The notes under the pieces are model-generated. The model saw only the letters and a list, made by a program, of their open reading frames with translations, did no database searches and had not been told where the DNA came from. Positions 50,139 through 58,408 of a stretch of DNA of 64,000 nt are shown in pieces (within the stretch, counting starts at the first letter, position 1; every line of letters begins with the position of its first letter). A program made the position numbers and the translations under genes. Origin of the DNA: Butyrivibrio sp. (lineage in GTDB: Bacteria > Bacillota > Clostridia > Lachnospirales > Lachnospiraceae). The stretch covers positions 95,072 through 159,071 of the forward strand of contig SVFV01000006.1 in the NCBI GenBank assembly GCA_015056655.1, given 5' to 3'.

Positions 50139-51413
50139 TTACTTAGCGGGCTTAAGTCTCTTGACTTCATCCTTATAAACGATGAGAGGCTGTGCATTTC
50201 CTGTAACGGCTTCCTCAGTTACAACACATTCTGAAATGTTGTCATCCGAAGGAATCTCGTACATAACATCCATCATAGCCTTCTCCATGATAGAACGAAG
50301 TCCACGAGCTCCAGTCTTACGCTCATGTGCAAGCTCAGCTATCTTCTGTACTGCATCATCCTCAAATGAAAGACGTACATCATCAAAATCAAAGAGCTTC
50401 TGATACTGCTTAACAAGAGCGTTCTTAGGCTCTGTAAGAATTCTGACAAGAGCTTCCTTGTTAAGACCTTCAAGTGTTACACAGATTGGAACACGTCCTA
50501 CAAACTCAGGAATAAGACCGAACTTTGTAAGATCCTGAGGAGTTACCTCCTTAAGAACCTCGCCGATCTCACGCTCTGACTTATCAGCTATCTCTGCATT
50601 AAATCCGATCGAGTTCCTATCAAGACGAGCCTCAACGATCTTATCAAGACCGTCAAATGCACCACCGCAGATAAATAAGATATTGGAAGTATCAATCTGG
50701 ATAAGCTCCTGATGAGGATGCTTACGACCGCCCTGCGGAGGAACACTTGCAGTTGTACCCTCAATAATCTTAAGAAGCGCCTGCTGAACACCCTCGCCTG
50801 AAACGTCTCTTGTTATAGAAACATTCTCGCTCTTCTTGGTGATCTTATCGATCTCATCGATGTAAACGATACCGTACTGAGCTCTCTCAACATCATAATC
50901 TGCTGCCTGAATAAGCTTAAGGAGGATGTTCTCAACGTCCTCACCTACATATCCAGCCTCAGTAAGAGTAGTAGCATCAGCTATTGCAAAAGGAACATTT
51001 ATAATCTTTGCAAGAGTCTGAGCCAGGTATGTCTTTCCTGAACCAGTAGGTCCTACCATGATAATATTACTCTTCTGAAGTTCAACCTCATCCTCAACAT
51101 TGTGAGCCTTGGGTGCAAGTACACGTTTGTAATGGTTATACACAGATACAGACAGAACCTTCTTTGCTTCATCCTGTCCGATTACATATTCATCCAAAAA
51201 GTTCTTGATTTCTACAGGCTTAAGGAGATTGATATCTCTGTCATCATGAGGTATAGGCTCATCCTCAAATTCCTCTTCAATTATATCTGCGCAAATATCA
51301 ACGCACTCATCACAGATGTAAACACCTGCAGGTCCAGCAATCAGCTTTTTTACCTGATTCTGTGTTTTGTTACAAAATGAGCACCTGATCTCACCGTTGT
51401 TTTTTACTGCCAT
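50139..51413 (-). CDS. clpX: ClpX ATPase
   Basis: 424 residues: C4 zinc-binding domain (CSFC near 12, CDEC near 35), Walker [13 protein letters not shown] (about 115), Walker [11 protein letters not shown] (about 180), sensor/arginine-finger region and [22 protein letters not shown] at the C-terminus. The IGF loop that docks on ClpP (RNSIGFNAE near 268) is present. Unfolds substrates for ClpP. Confidence 0.97.
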   Translation of the reverse strand: MAVKNNGEIRCSFCNKTQNQVKKLIAGPAGVYICDECVDICADIIEEEFEDEPIPHDDRDINLLKPVEIKNFLDEYVIGQDEAKKVLSVSVYNHYKRVLAPKAHNVEDEVELQKSNIIMVGPTGSGKTYLAQTLAKIINVPFAIADATTLTEAGYVGEDVENILLKLIQAADYDVERAQYGIVYIDEIDKITKKSENVSITRDVSGEGVQQALLKIIEGTTASVPPQGGRKHPHQELIQIDTSNILFICGGAFDGLDKIVEARLDRNSIGFNAEIADKSEREIGEVLKEVTPQDLTKFGLIPEFVGRVPICVTLEGLNKEALVRILTEPKNALVKQYQKLFDFDDVRLSFEDDAVQKIAELAHERKTGARGLRSIMEKAMMDVMYEIPSDDNISECVVTEEAVTGNAQPLIVYKDEVKRLKPAK

Positions 51414-51448
51414 ACTTTTTCTATCCTTTTCCTAATAAATAAAGGCAA

Positions 51449-52054
51449 TTACTTATCTTCTTCCTTGTCCTTGGGTCTTGACTCAACAATAGAATCGATA
51501 AGGCCATACTCAAGAGCTTCCTTAGCTGTAAGCCAGTTATCACGCTCTGTATCCTGAGCAATCTGCTCGTACGGCTTGCCAGTGTTCTCAGCCAGTAATG
51601 TATTGAGTTTCTCCTTAGTGCGGATGATATGCTTTGCAGCAATCTCAATCTCAGTAGCCTGACCCTGAGCTCCGCCAAGGGGCTGATGAATCATAATCTC
51701 AGCATTGGGAAGAGCCATTCTCTTACCCTTAGCACCGCCTGCAAGAAGGAATGCTCCCATACTTGCTGCCATGCCTATACAAATTGTGCTAACATCACAC
51801 TTGATGTAGTGCATTGTATCGTAGATAGCCATACCGGAAGTGATCTCACCACCAGGGCTGTTAATGTACATATGGATATCCTTACTAGGATCCTCTGCCT
51901 CAAGGAAAAGAAGCTGTGCTACAACAACGCTTGCTGATACAGAGTTTACTTCTTCACCAAGAAATACGATTCTCTCCTTTAACAGTCTGGAATAAATATC
52001 ATAAGAACGCTCGCCGCGGCTTGTTTGCTCAATGACATAAGGTATTAAACTCAT
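51449..52054 (-). CDS. clpP: ClpP protease subunit
   Basis: 201 residues. Catalytic Ser in [11 protein letters not shown] (about 98), His in [18 protein letters not shown] (about 123), Asp in TERDNWLTA (about 172). The short N-terminal propeptide is normal. Lies 35 bases ahead of clpX, one operon. ATG behind AAGAGAGGATAAAAAGC. Confidence 0.97.
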   Translation of the reverse strand: MSLIPYVIEQTSRGERSYDIYSRLLKERIVFLGEEVNSVSASVVVAQLLFLEAEDPSKDIHMYINSPGGEITSGMAIYDTMHYIKCDVSTICIGMAASMGAFLLAGGAKGKRMALPNAEIMIHQPLGGAQGQATEIEIAAKHIIRTKEKLNTLLAENTGKPYEQIAQDTERDNWLTAKEALEYGLIDSIVESRPKDKEEDK

Positions 52055-52171
52055 GCTTTTTATCCTCTCTTATCATTTAAATATATACATACCACATTAT
52101 TATATAACAAAAGTGGTTAATTTGCCTAGCATAAATCAGTGTGCTATTATTACTTCATATAAGGGGGCGTT

Positions 52172-53008
52172 ATGAGTGATAATAAAAAGCCAAGAAAACA
52201 CAGACATAAGCGTCATTATACTTTTATGATCATTTCCGGAGATTCTGACGGAAGCAGTGGTAGTTTCCACCTCGGACATGTAGCAACACAGGTTTTGTCA
52301 TTTACATTATTCGCAATCATTGTTGCTCTTGTCTGTTTCGTAGTACACTCCGCCATCACAGTTTCATCATTAAGAAAGCAGTCAGCTAAACAAGCATCCC
52401 AGATACTGGAGCTTGAGGAAGCAAATGCTTCACTTGAGTCCACCAATTCAGAATTGCAAAGTGAGGTAACACAACTAAGCCAGGCCCTGAATCAGAAGGT
52501 CGAGGCTGAAGCACAGAGCGCAGCTGCTGAAGAGGAACTGAGTATGCCGACTCTTCTTCCAATATCTAATGGAACAGCTTCAATGGTCAGCTATTTTGAT
52601 GATCCAAACTCAACTGAGATTAATCTTCCAAAGGAGAAAACGGAAGGTGATGACGCCGGGGACGAGGATGAAGAAAATACTGAAGAAGCTGCTTCAGAAG
52701 AACCTACAGGTGATCCCATACTTATAATCACTGCTGAAAAGGGTGCTACAGTAATTGCTTCAGGTTCTGGAACAGTTACTTCTGTTACAGCAGACATAAA
52801 ATATGGTAATGTCATTACCATTGATCATGGAAATGGATATATCTCCATGTACCGAAACAAGGGCAATAGTCTGGTACACGAAGGCGATTCCGTATCAAGG
52901 GGTGCAACCCTGATAGTCATCGATGATGACAATACGACTCTCGGATATCAGATCAAGTCCGGTGACAGCTTTATAAATCCCGAAGATTTAGTTGAGATTA
53001 ACGGTTAA
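52172..53008 (+). CDS. Membrane-anchored LytM/M23-fold protein, degenerate active site
   Basis: 278 residues: basic cytoplasmic head (KKPRKHRHKRH), one membrane segment (about 38-62), coiled coil (about 68-115), acidic linker (about 150-178) and a LytM-like domain (about 185-275) with GATVIASGSGTVTSVTADIKYGNVITIDHGNGYISMY (in parts). The zinc ligands of true M23 peptidases are missing: no H...D at the start, YRN instead of YxH, and GYQIKSGD in place of HLHFE. So it is probably a non-catalytic partner, like SpoIIQ or EnvC. GGGGG ribosome site. Next to a bactofilin gene. Confidence 0.88.
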   Translation: MSDNKKPRKHRHKRHYTFMIISGDSDGSSGSFHLGHVATQVLSFTLFAIIVALVCFVVHSAITVSSLRKQSAKQASQILELEEANASLESTNSELQSEVTQLSQALNQKVEAEAQSAAAEEELSMPTLLPISNGTASMVSYFDDPNSTEINLPKEKTEGDDAGDEDEENTEEAASEEPTGDPILIITAEKGATVIASGSGTVTSVTADIKYGNVITIDHGNGYISMYRNKGNSLVHEGDSVSRGATLIVIDDDNTTLGYQIKSGDSFINPEDLVEING

Positions 53009-53071
53009 CAATAAGATTTCTAAGAAACGACAACTTGCAATCATACACATGAATCAAAAAGGAGATTTACT

Positions 53072-53497
53072 ATGGCACTGTTTAACACAACCAGTAAGAG
53101 TGAACAGTCAGATGCAGGTCTTGACCAGATCACTACCATGATAGCTCAGGGCGCAGTTCTTGATGGTCCTCTTACAACCAGAGAAGGCACCAGAATTGAC
53201 GGAACAGTCAACGCAAATGTCACTGTAAACGGATCTCTCATAGTTGGTCAGGAGGGAAAAATCACAGGCACGGTAACAGCCACTAATCTGTTTCTGGCAG
53301 GTGAGATTCAGGGAAATGTAAGCGTCACAACCGGAAAGGTTGAGATCAGCGACACCGGAAAGCTGATCGGTGACCTCACTGCCAAAACTCTGGTTATCGA
53401 TGAAAATGCTGTATTCCAGGGACAATGCACGATGACTACCGAAAAGACCTCAGCTGAGACAGCTAAAGAAAGAGCTGCCGGCGGAAAAGAAGAATAA
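53072..53497 (+). CDS. Bactofilin
   Basis: 141 residues. Right-handed beta-helix repeats with alternating Gly and hydrophobic residues (GTRIDGTVNANVTVNGSLIVGQEGKITGTVTATNLFLAGEIQGNVSV in parts) and flexible ends, the bactofilin plan. Polymer-forming cytoskeletal protein that localises wall enzymes. AAAAGGAG before ATG; 63 bases after the LytM-like gene, a pairing known from Caulobacter relatives, Helicobacter and spirochetes. Confidence 0.93.
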   Translation: MALFNTTSKSEQSDAGLDQITTMIAQGAVLDGPLTTREGTRIDGTVNANVTVNGSLIVGQEGKITGTVTATNLFLAGEIQGNVSVTTGKVEISDTGKLIGDLTAKTLVIDENAVFQGQCTMTTEKTSAETAKERAAGGKEE

Positions 53498-53507
53498 ATA
53501 ATAAAAG

Positions 53508-53540
53508 AAAAGACTGCGCTTATTCTTCGCGCAGTCTTTT
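53508..53540. terminator. Bidirectional terminator between bactofilin and yerC
   Basis: AAAAGACTGCGC, nine-base loop, GCGCAGTCTTTT. It serves both convergent genes and includes the last codons of yerC. Confidence 0.88.
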
Positions 53541-53810
53541 AAATACTAATGCATATCCATCATCACCATAATTGAGTGATCTGTTCACACGGCTTATGGT
53601 AGCAGTTGAAGCACCTGTCTTCTCCGCAATCTCAAGATATGTCTTGTGCTCTCTGAGCATCGCAGCCACTTCGAATCTCTGTGACAGGGACATCAGTTCA
53701 TTTACTGTACATAAATCCTCAAAGAAACTGTAGCATTCCTCTTTATTATCCAGTGCAAGGATTGCTTCAAATAAATGATCCACTGCCTCTGTCCGAATCT
53801 TCTTATTCAT
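53520..53810 (-). CDS. yerC: YerC/YecD TrpR-related protein
   Basis: 96 residues, TrpR-like helix-turn-helix (CTVNELMSLSQRFEVAAMLRE, TYLEIAEKTGASTATISRVNRSLNYG in parts). Small Firmicute DNA-binding protein implicated in nucleotide or amino-acid metabolism, ligand unknown. AGGAGG ribosome site. Its terminal codons form part of the shared terminator. Confidence 0.93.
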   Translation of the reverse strand: MNKKIRTEAVDHLFEAILALDNKEECYSFFEDLCTVNELMSLSQRFEVAAMLREHKTYLEIAEKTGASTATISRVNRSLNYGDDGYALVFKRLREE

Positions 53811-53971
53811 TTATTGCCTCCTAATATAAATAATACAGCGAAAAATTAATAATCACGTTTCTATTCGCGTATTTTCCCTCTTAACTATTCCAAAGAATAG
53901 TGACACACATTTACAATATATCGTTAATTCGATTTACTGCTTGCATATTTTACCACACTGAATTATTAAAG

Positions 53972-53999
53972 TAAAGTGATGTAGTCAAAGGTCCGATAA
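53972..53999 (+). promoter_or_regulatory. Possible sigma-28 promoter of the cold-shock gene
   Basis: Plus strand reads TAAA, 16 bases, TCCGATAA, the same shape as the fliC1 promoter, giving a leader of about 145 bases. The 53811-54148 gap holds this, a hairpin (ATGTTGT-TTTAAT-ACAACAT, 54068-54087) and no gene. A sigma-A promoter (TTTACT, 17 bases, TATCCT at about 54037) is the alternative. Confidence 0.4.
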
Positions 54000-54148
54000 A
54001 TTGCGATTTTTTTCGTGAATATTTTAATAATTCCTTTACTTTTAAAAAGCTGTGTGATATCCTAATTATGTTGTTTTAATACAACATATCGTCAATCTGA
54101 CCCGATTGCGATAAGAACTATTTTTTATTTATTTAGTGGAGGTAAGCT

Positions 54149-54349
54149 ATGAACAAGGGTACAGTTAAGTGGTTCAACAACCAGAAGGGTTACGGCTTCA
54201 TTTCTGATGAGGCAGGCAATGATGTATTCGTACATTATTCTGGACTCAACATGGAGGGCTTCAAGTCTCTTGACGAGGGCGCTGCAGTTGATTACGACGT
54301 AATCCAGGGTGAAAAAGGACCTCAGGCCGTTAACGTAAATAAGCTTTAA
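54149..54349 (+). CDS. Cold-shock protein, CspA family
   Basis: 66 residues. RNP1 KGYGFIS and RNP2 VFVHYS are intact ([18 protein letters not shown]... DVFVHYSGL). RNA chaperone. Long leader, as usual for csp genes; GGAGG ribosome site. Terminator at 54437. Confidence 0.96.
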   Translation: MNKGTVKWFNNQKGYGFISDEAGNDVFVHYSGLNMEGFKSLDEGAAVDYDVIQGEKGPQAVNVNKL

Positions 54350-54436
54350 TTAGCGGTCAACATTTTTAATCAAGAATACAATGTGCCTTATTCTTTACAT
54401 ATATAGAATCAGCAAGTGTACTAATGATTAAATCAA

Positions 54437-54464
54437 AACCCATCCGGCAACGGATGGGTTTTTT
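54437..54464 (+). terminator. Terminator after the cold-shock gene
   Basis: AACCCATCCG-GCAA-CGGATGGGTT followed by TTTT. Confidence 0.92.
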
Positions 54465-54472
54465 GAGACCGT

Positions 54473-54599
54473 ACAGAGGCATGCGATCAAAATAAAAGGC
54501 GAAACATGTGCTTGCACAAATGTTTCGTCTTTTTATTTTGATCATATGGCGGATACGCCACAACGAGGAAAACCGAAGGTTTTTCGAGTCTGCCTCTGT
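54473..54599. repeat. Cloverleaf-like nested inverted repeat
   Basis: An outer 9-bp stem (ACAGAGGCA at 54473, TGCCTCTGT at 54591) encloses three hairpins: a long one of about 59 bases (54485-54543, GATCAAAATAAAA... arms), TGGCG-GATA-CGCCA (54547-54560), and GGAAAACC-GAA-GGTTTTTC (54567-54585). It starts nine bases past the hisA stop on minus. Either a structured RNA, a small mobile repeat (MITE/REP-like) or an elaborate bidirectional terminator. Confidence 0.6.
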
Positions 54600-54607
54600 T
54601 CATTTGT

Positions 54608-55381
54608 TTACTTGCACTCCTCAATCACATCTTCCAGGCTAAGTTTTCCACCAAAGATTTCTAATGCACTTCCTACTGTGACATCAAGTTTACCTTTTCC
54701 AAACACTTTAAGATTATGAATATCTGTAAGATCGTGGACTCCGCCGGCGTAGGTCATGGGCTTCTCACCCCAATTTCCAAGGATTTCTGCAACCTCAGTT
54801 TCAATCCCCGATTGTTTTCCTTCCACATCAACAGCATGGATCAAAAACTCATCACAATAGTCTTTTAGCATATTAAGAGTATCAGCATTTACTTTCTCTT
54901 TAGTCAGCTTCTGCCATCTATCAGTAACTATATAATAGTCATCCTCATGCTTTTTGCAGCTAAGATCAAGTACAAGCTTATCCTTGCCAACTGCCTCTAC
55001 CAGCTTCTCCAAATTTTCAAAATTGATTTTTCCATCAGAAAACACGTAGCTTGTGACAATCACATGTGTTGCTCCTGCTTCAATGAAGCCCTTAGCATTA
55101 TCAGCTGTTATACCTCCGCCTATCTGCATTGTATCGGGACACGCCTTCAAAGCAGACATTGCCTGATTAAGTGTTTCCTCGTAATACTCGCTATCCCTGG
55201 AATTTAAAATTATTATATGTCCCCCTGTTAACCCAAGGTCCTTATACATCCTTGCGTAAAAAGTCGCATCCTGCGAAGCCACAAAGTTTTCTTTTGCAAA
55301 ATCACCCTTGTCTGCAAGGCTTCCACCAACTATCTGTTTAACCTGTCCATTATGTATATCTATACAGGGTCTGAACCTCAT
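54608..55381 (-). CDS. hisA: HisA, eukaryote-type ProFAR isomerase
   Basis: 257 residues, (beta/alpha)8 barrel. RPCIDIHNGQVKQIVGGS carries the catalytic Asp, then LNSRDSEYYEET, MQIGGGITADNA and YAGGVHDLTDI. The sequence is closer to the fungal/plant HIS6 type (SLADKGDFAKENFVASQDATFYA segment) than to the usual bacterial HisA. Catalyses the fourth histidine-synthesis step. No other his gene nearby. ATG behind AAAGGGGAAAAGG. Confidence 0.9.
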   Translation of the reverse strand: MRFRPCIDIHNGQVKQIVGGSLADKGDFAKENFVASQDATFYARMYKDLGLTGGHIIILNSRDSEYYEETLNQAMSALKACPDTMQIGGGITADNAKGFIEAGATHVIVTSYVFSDGKINFENLEKLVEAVGKDKLVLDLSCKKHEDDYYIVTDRWQKLTKEKVNADTLNMLKDYCDEFLIHAVDVEGKQSGIETEVAEILGNWGEKPMTYAGGVHDLTDIHNLKVFGKGKLDVTVGSALEIFGGKLSLEDVIEECK

Positions 55382-55485
55382 CCTTTTCCCCTTTTCCGTA
55401 CAATAATTATGGTAGCTATTAATATAATAATTCTTTATTCAAAAAATGGCAGAGCGATAATGCCTGCCATCTTTCAAGTTCCATA

Positions 55486-56244
55486 TTATTTTATTACATC
55501 TGACATGTCATACATTCCAGGATTCTTTCCTGCAAGGAATTTAGCTGCCTCAATAGCACCCTTGCCAAATACCGTTCTGGAATATGCTCTGTGTGAAAGA
55601 GTTATTACTTCATCAGTTCCTGCAAAGATGACATCGTGATCGCCCACAATAGTTCCGCCTCTTACAGCTGAGATTCCAATCTCTTTCTTTGGTCTCTTCT
55701 CTCTGCGAGTACTTCTGTCATATATGTACTCACACTTCTCATCAAGTGAATCATTGATGCTGTCTGCAAGTGCAAGTGCTGTTCCACTGGGCGCATCAAG
55801 CTTCTGATTGTGATGCTTCTCCACTATCTCGATATCAAAGCCTGCAGCAGCAAGCATCGGAGATATATCAGCAAGCACCTTCATAAGAGTATTGATACCA
55901 ACAGACATATTTGCTGATTTAAGAATAGCTACATCCTTAGAAGTAGCCTCCAAAAATTTTAACTGTTCATCAGAAAGTCCTGTCGTACAAAGAACTACAG
56001 GTAATTTCTTTTCTGCGCAAACCTTTAAAAGTTCCTCAACAGCGCTGGCGTTAGAAAAATCAATAACTACATCTGCAGAAACATTGCATTCAGAGATAGC
56101 CTTGAATACAGGGAAAGAATAATTGTTATCCCCATAAGCATCAACTCCAGCAACAATCTCAACCTCAGAATCCGCAGCAGCAAGATCAACTATTGCTCTG
56201 CCCATACGACCATTACAGCCGTGCATAATTATTTTAGTCATCAC
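55486..56244 (-). CDS. dapB: 4-hydroxy-tetrahydrodipicolinate reductase
   Basis: 252 residues. NAD(P)-binding MHGCNGRMGRAIVDL at the N-terminus, VVIDFSNASAVEELL, CTTGLS, and the signature EKHHNQKLDAPSGTAL (catalytic His and Lys). Second step of the diaminopimelate/lysine pathway branch. 68 bases after dapA, same riboswitch-controlled transcript. Confidence 0.96.
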   Translation of the reverse strand: MMTKIIMHGCNGRMGRAIVDLAAADSEVEIVAGVDAYGDNNYSFPVFKAISECNVSADVVIDFSNASAVEELLKVCAEKKLPVVLCTTGLSDEQLKFLEATSKDVAILKSANMSVGINTLMKVLADISPMLAAAGFDIEIVEKHHNQKLDAPSGTALALADSINDSLDEKCEYIYDRSTRREKRPKKEIGISAVRGGTIVGDHDVIFAGTDEVITLSHRAYSRTVFGKGAIEAAKFLAGKNPGMYDMSDVIK

Positions 56245-56312
56245 CTATACCTCGCTATAGTTTCATGTCATATCAAAAGGTGCTTTTCGAATGTTTTAAC
56301 CGAACTGTTTAA

Positions 56313-57200
56313 TCATTTAATAAGACCGAAGTTCTTCATTTCCTTCTCAAGTACTACTCTCTTTTCCTCTGTCATAGTTGTAAGAGGAAGTCTAAGAGGG
56401 CCTGCCTTAAATCCAATCATCTCAAGTGCTGCCTTTACAGGGATAGGATTAACCTCTGAGAAAAGTGCATCAATTAAAGGAAGTGCCTTGAACTGGATCT
56501 CACATGCTCCCTTGAAATCTCCTTCAAGTGCCTTCATGCACATATCATGAGTCTCTTTGGGTGCAACATTTGAAAGTACAGAGATTACACCAATACCTCC
56601 AAGTGACATGATTGGAACTACAAGTCCGTCCTCACCTGAATAAAGGTCTATGCATCCGTCTGCAAGCTGCATCATCTTTGTTGTCTGAGCAAGGTTGCCT
56701 GTAGCATCCTTGATACCAACGATATTATCAACCTCTTTGCATAGTTTAACTGCTGTCTCAGGAAGGATGTTTGTGCCTGTTCTGCTGGGAACATTGTAAA
56801 GAATCACAGGAATATCGATTGCTTTTGCAATAGCAGAAAAATGCTGAACAAGGCCACCCTGTGTAGCCTTATTGTAATAAGGTGTCACTGACAAAACTGC
56901 ATCTGCTCCAGCCTTAGCTGCATCTACAGAAAGATCAACAGCAGTCTGTGTACAGTTAGAGCCTGTTCCAGCTATTACAGGAACCCTCTTATTAACGTAA
57001 CTAATGCAGTGACGTACAACCTCCATATGCTCATCTTCAGTCATAGTAGCACTTTCACCAGTTGTGCCGCATACTATGATTGAATCTGTTCCGTTGTCAA
57101 TCTGAAAATCAATCAGTCTGTCAAATTCCTCGTAATTAACTGATCCATCCTCAAAAAAAGGTGTTGCAATAGCACATCCTGCGCCTTTGAAAATAGCCAT
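56313..57200 (-). CDS. dapA: 4-hydroxy-tetrahydrodipicolinate synthase
   Basis: 295 residues. GTTGESATMT (pyruvate-binding TT), ILYNVPSRTG (catalytic Tyr) and VGIKDATGN (Schiff-base Lys, about 161). Condenses pyruvate with aspartate semialdehyde. The start at 57200 is chosen for GGAGGAAGT; the longer frame would begin with TTG inside the ribosome site. Controlled by the upstream lysine riboswitch. Confidence 0.97.
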   Translation of the reverse strand: MAIFKGAGCAIATPFFEDGSVNYEEFDRLIDFQIDNGTDSIIVCGTTGESATMTEDEHMEVVRHCISYVNKRVPVIAGTGSNCTQTAVDLSVDAAKAGADAVLSVTPYYNKATQGGLVQHFSAIAKAIDIPVILYNVPSRTGTNILPETAVKLCKEVDNIVGIKDATGNLAQTTKMMQLADGCIDLYSGEDGLVVPIMSLGGIGVISVLSNVAPKETHDMCMKALEGDFKGACEIQFKALPLIDALFSEVNPIPVKAALEMIGFKAGPLRLPLTTMTEEKRVVLEKEMKNFGLIK

Positions 57201-57227
57201 ACTTCCTCCCTTACTCTGTGCTTTACT

Positions 57228-57266
57228 CAAAATTAAGCCAACTCATCGCAAAACGAGTCGGCTTAA
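57228..57266 (-). terminator. Expression-platform terminator of the lysine riboswitch
   Basis: TTAAGCCaACTC (57233-57244) and GAGTcGGCTTAA (57255-57266) form the stem on the minus strand, with UUUU after it, 28 bases before dapA. Confidence 0.8.
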
Positions 57267-57293
57267 AAAATCATCATTGATCCAATATGCCTT

Positions 57294-57455
57294 GATAGCT
57301 CCCCATCCTACGATGACAGTCACACAGTTATTAGCTGTATGCCCAGGCATATCCGTCACAGAACGAATACCCTTCGGCGTGTACTCCTTTTTGCATTACT
57401 CACTTGCGCCTGCCGCATCATAATGCATACTTATAGAACACGCGACCTCTATCTT
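57294..57455 (-). promoter_or_regulatory. Lysine riboswitch (L box) upstream of dapA-dapB
   Basis: Minus strand begins AGAUAGAGGUCGCG, has AGUAUGC, the conserved GCCGAAGGG, CUGGGCAUACAGCUAAUAACUG and CUGUCAUCGUAGGAUG, and closes with GGGGAGCUAUC, which pairs with the 5' GAUAG (P1). These are the L-box landmarks in the right order over about 160 bases. Lysine binding would favour the terminator and shut off dapAB. This accounts for most of the gap 57201-57514. Confidence 0.92.
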
Positions 57456-57514
57456 TTTATTTTCTAAACAAAAGCATCATAGCATCCGTAACACCATGTG
57501 TCAACGTCAGCCCA

Positions 57515-57685
57515 TCATTTCATTCCTTCCCAGAACCTCTCTCGCTCTGTGAAAACAATAGTTTCATCCTTGGATATCTCAGCCTTAGGCTTCTTTTCCT
57601 TGGATCCTGATCTCTCGAGTTCTAACTCTTCCTCTGAAGAAACACTCTTCTCATGCTTACCTAAGATTTCATCTATAACTGTCAT
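57515..57685 (-). CDS. Small charged protein, unknown
   Basis: 56 residues from ATG 57685 (GAGGGGTACTTGTT before it). Very rich in Glu, Lys and Ser, probably disordered in the middle, with VIDEILGKHEK at the start and FTERERFWEGMK at the end. No family recognised; real-gene status rests on the ribosome site and codon pattern. Confidence 0.5.
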   Translation of the reverse strand: MTVIDEILGKHEKSVSSEEELELERSGSKEKKPKAEISKDETIVFTERERFWEGMK

Positions 57686-57857
57686 AACAAGTACCCCTCT
57701 TTCCCTCATTTTGAATTGTTATAAATTTTTTAATGTATTTCTTCTCTATTCTTTTGTTAATAATATTATATCAAATCCAACATCCGTTATATAGCTTAAT
57801 CTTGGAAATCTGTATTAAATCCGCAACCTGCGAACATTTGCTCTTGGAGCAAAAACA

Positions 57858-58337
57858 TTACTTATCATTCTCCAAAAAACGCATCTTCTTATTGCCATCT
57901 GTATTGGGCTGAGAAATGGCAACACCCTTGATATTTTCTTTCTTTTTATCCTTCATGCATCTGGGACAGATTGTTCCAAAGCTGATAGGGCTTCCACAGA
58001 TCTCGCAAAAATTGCCCATGATTGCTGCCTTCATAGTGGGATCATCCTTGTACTGTATGCGTCCCTGTCTGATCCACTCCTTAACCTTAACAAGCGGAAT
58101 TCCGAACTTCTCAGCCACATCATAATCCTTAACATCATTAGCCCTGATGTAATCACGAACATCATTAAAAAGCTCTTGCTCAGCACACATAGGACAGAGT
58201 CCGTTTTTGGCAGAACGAATAAGGCGTCTTCCGCACTGGCGGCACACCTTGGGATCTGATTTTATGGGCTCATTACCCATTTTGCTGTCTATAAGACTAT
58301 TAAATTCCTTTAATCTCTTATCTTCACTCTTTTCCAT
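57858..58337 (-). CDS. YvyF-like zinc-ribbon/HTH protein
   Basis: 159 residues. Zinc ribbon CRQCGRRLIRSAKNGLCPMC (about 32-51), a helix-turn-helix-like middle (DYDVAEKFGIPLVKVKEWIRQGRIQ) and a second ribbon CEICGSPISFGTICPRC (about 112-128). The order matches the flagellar-operon protein YvyF (TIGR03826 type), which in B. subtilis lies next to flgM. Here it is 36 kb from flgM. Function in flagellar gene control is suspected, not shown. Confidence 0.75.
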   Translation of the reverse strand: MEKSEDKRLKEFNSLIDSKMGNEPIKSDPKVCRQCGRRLIRSAKNGLCPMCAEQELFNDVRDYIRANDVKDYDVAEKFGIPLVKVKEWIRQGRIQYKDDPTMKAAIMGNFCEICGSPISFGTICPRCMKDKKKENIKGVAISQPNTDGNKKMRFLENDK

Positions 58338-58364
58338 ATCTATATTTTAAATCAAATAATTTGA

Positions 58365-58401
58365 AATAAAAACTCCCCAAACAACATAATTTGAGGAGTT
58401 T
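58365..58401 (-). terminator. Terminator after typA
   Basis: AAACTCCCCAAA/TTTGAGGAGTTT stem with UUUUUAUUU on the minus strand. Confidence 0.8.
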
Positions 58402-58408
58402 GAAATAA

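Noticed and set aside
52172..53008. Active M23 peptidase
   Set aside because: All zinc-ligand positions of the LytM domain are replaced.
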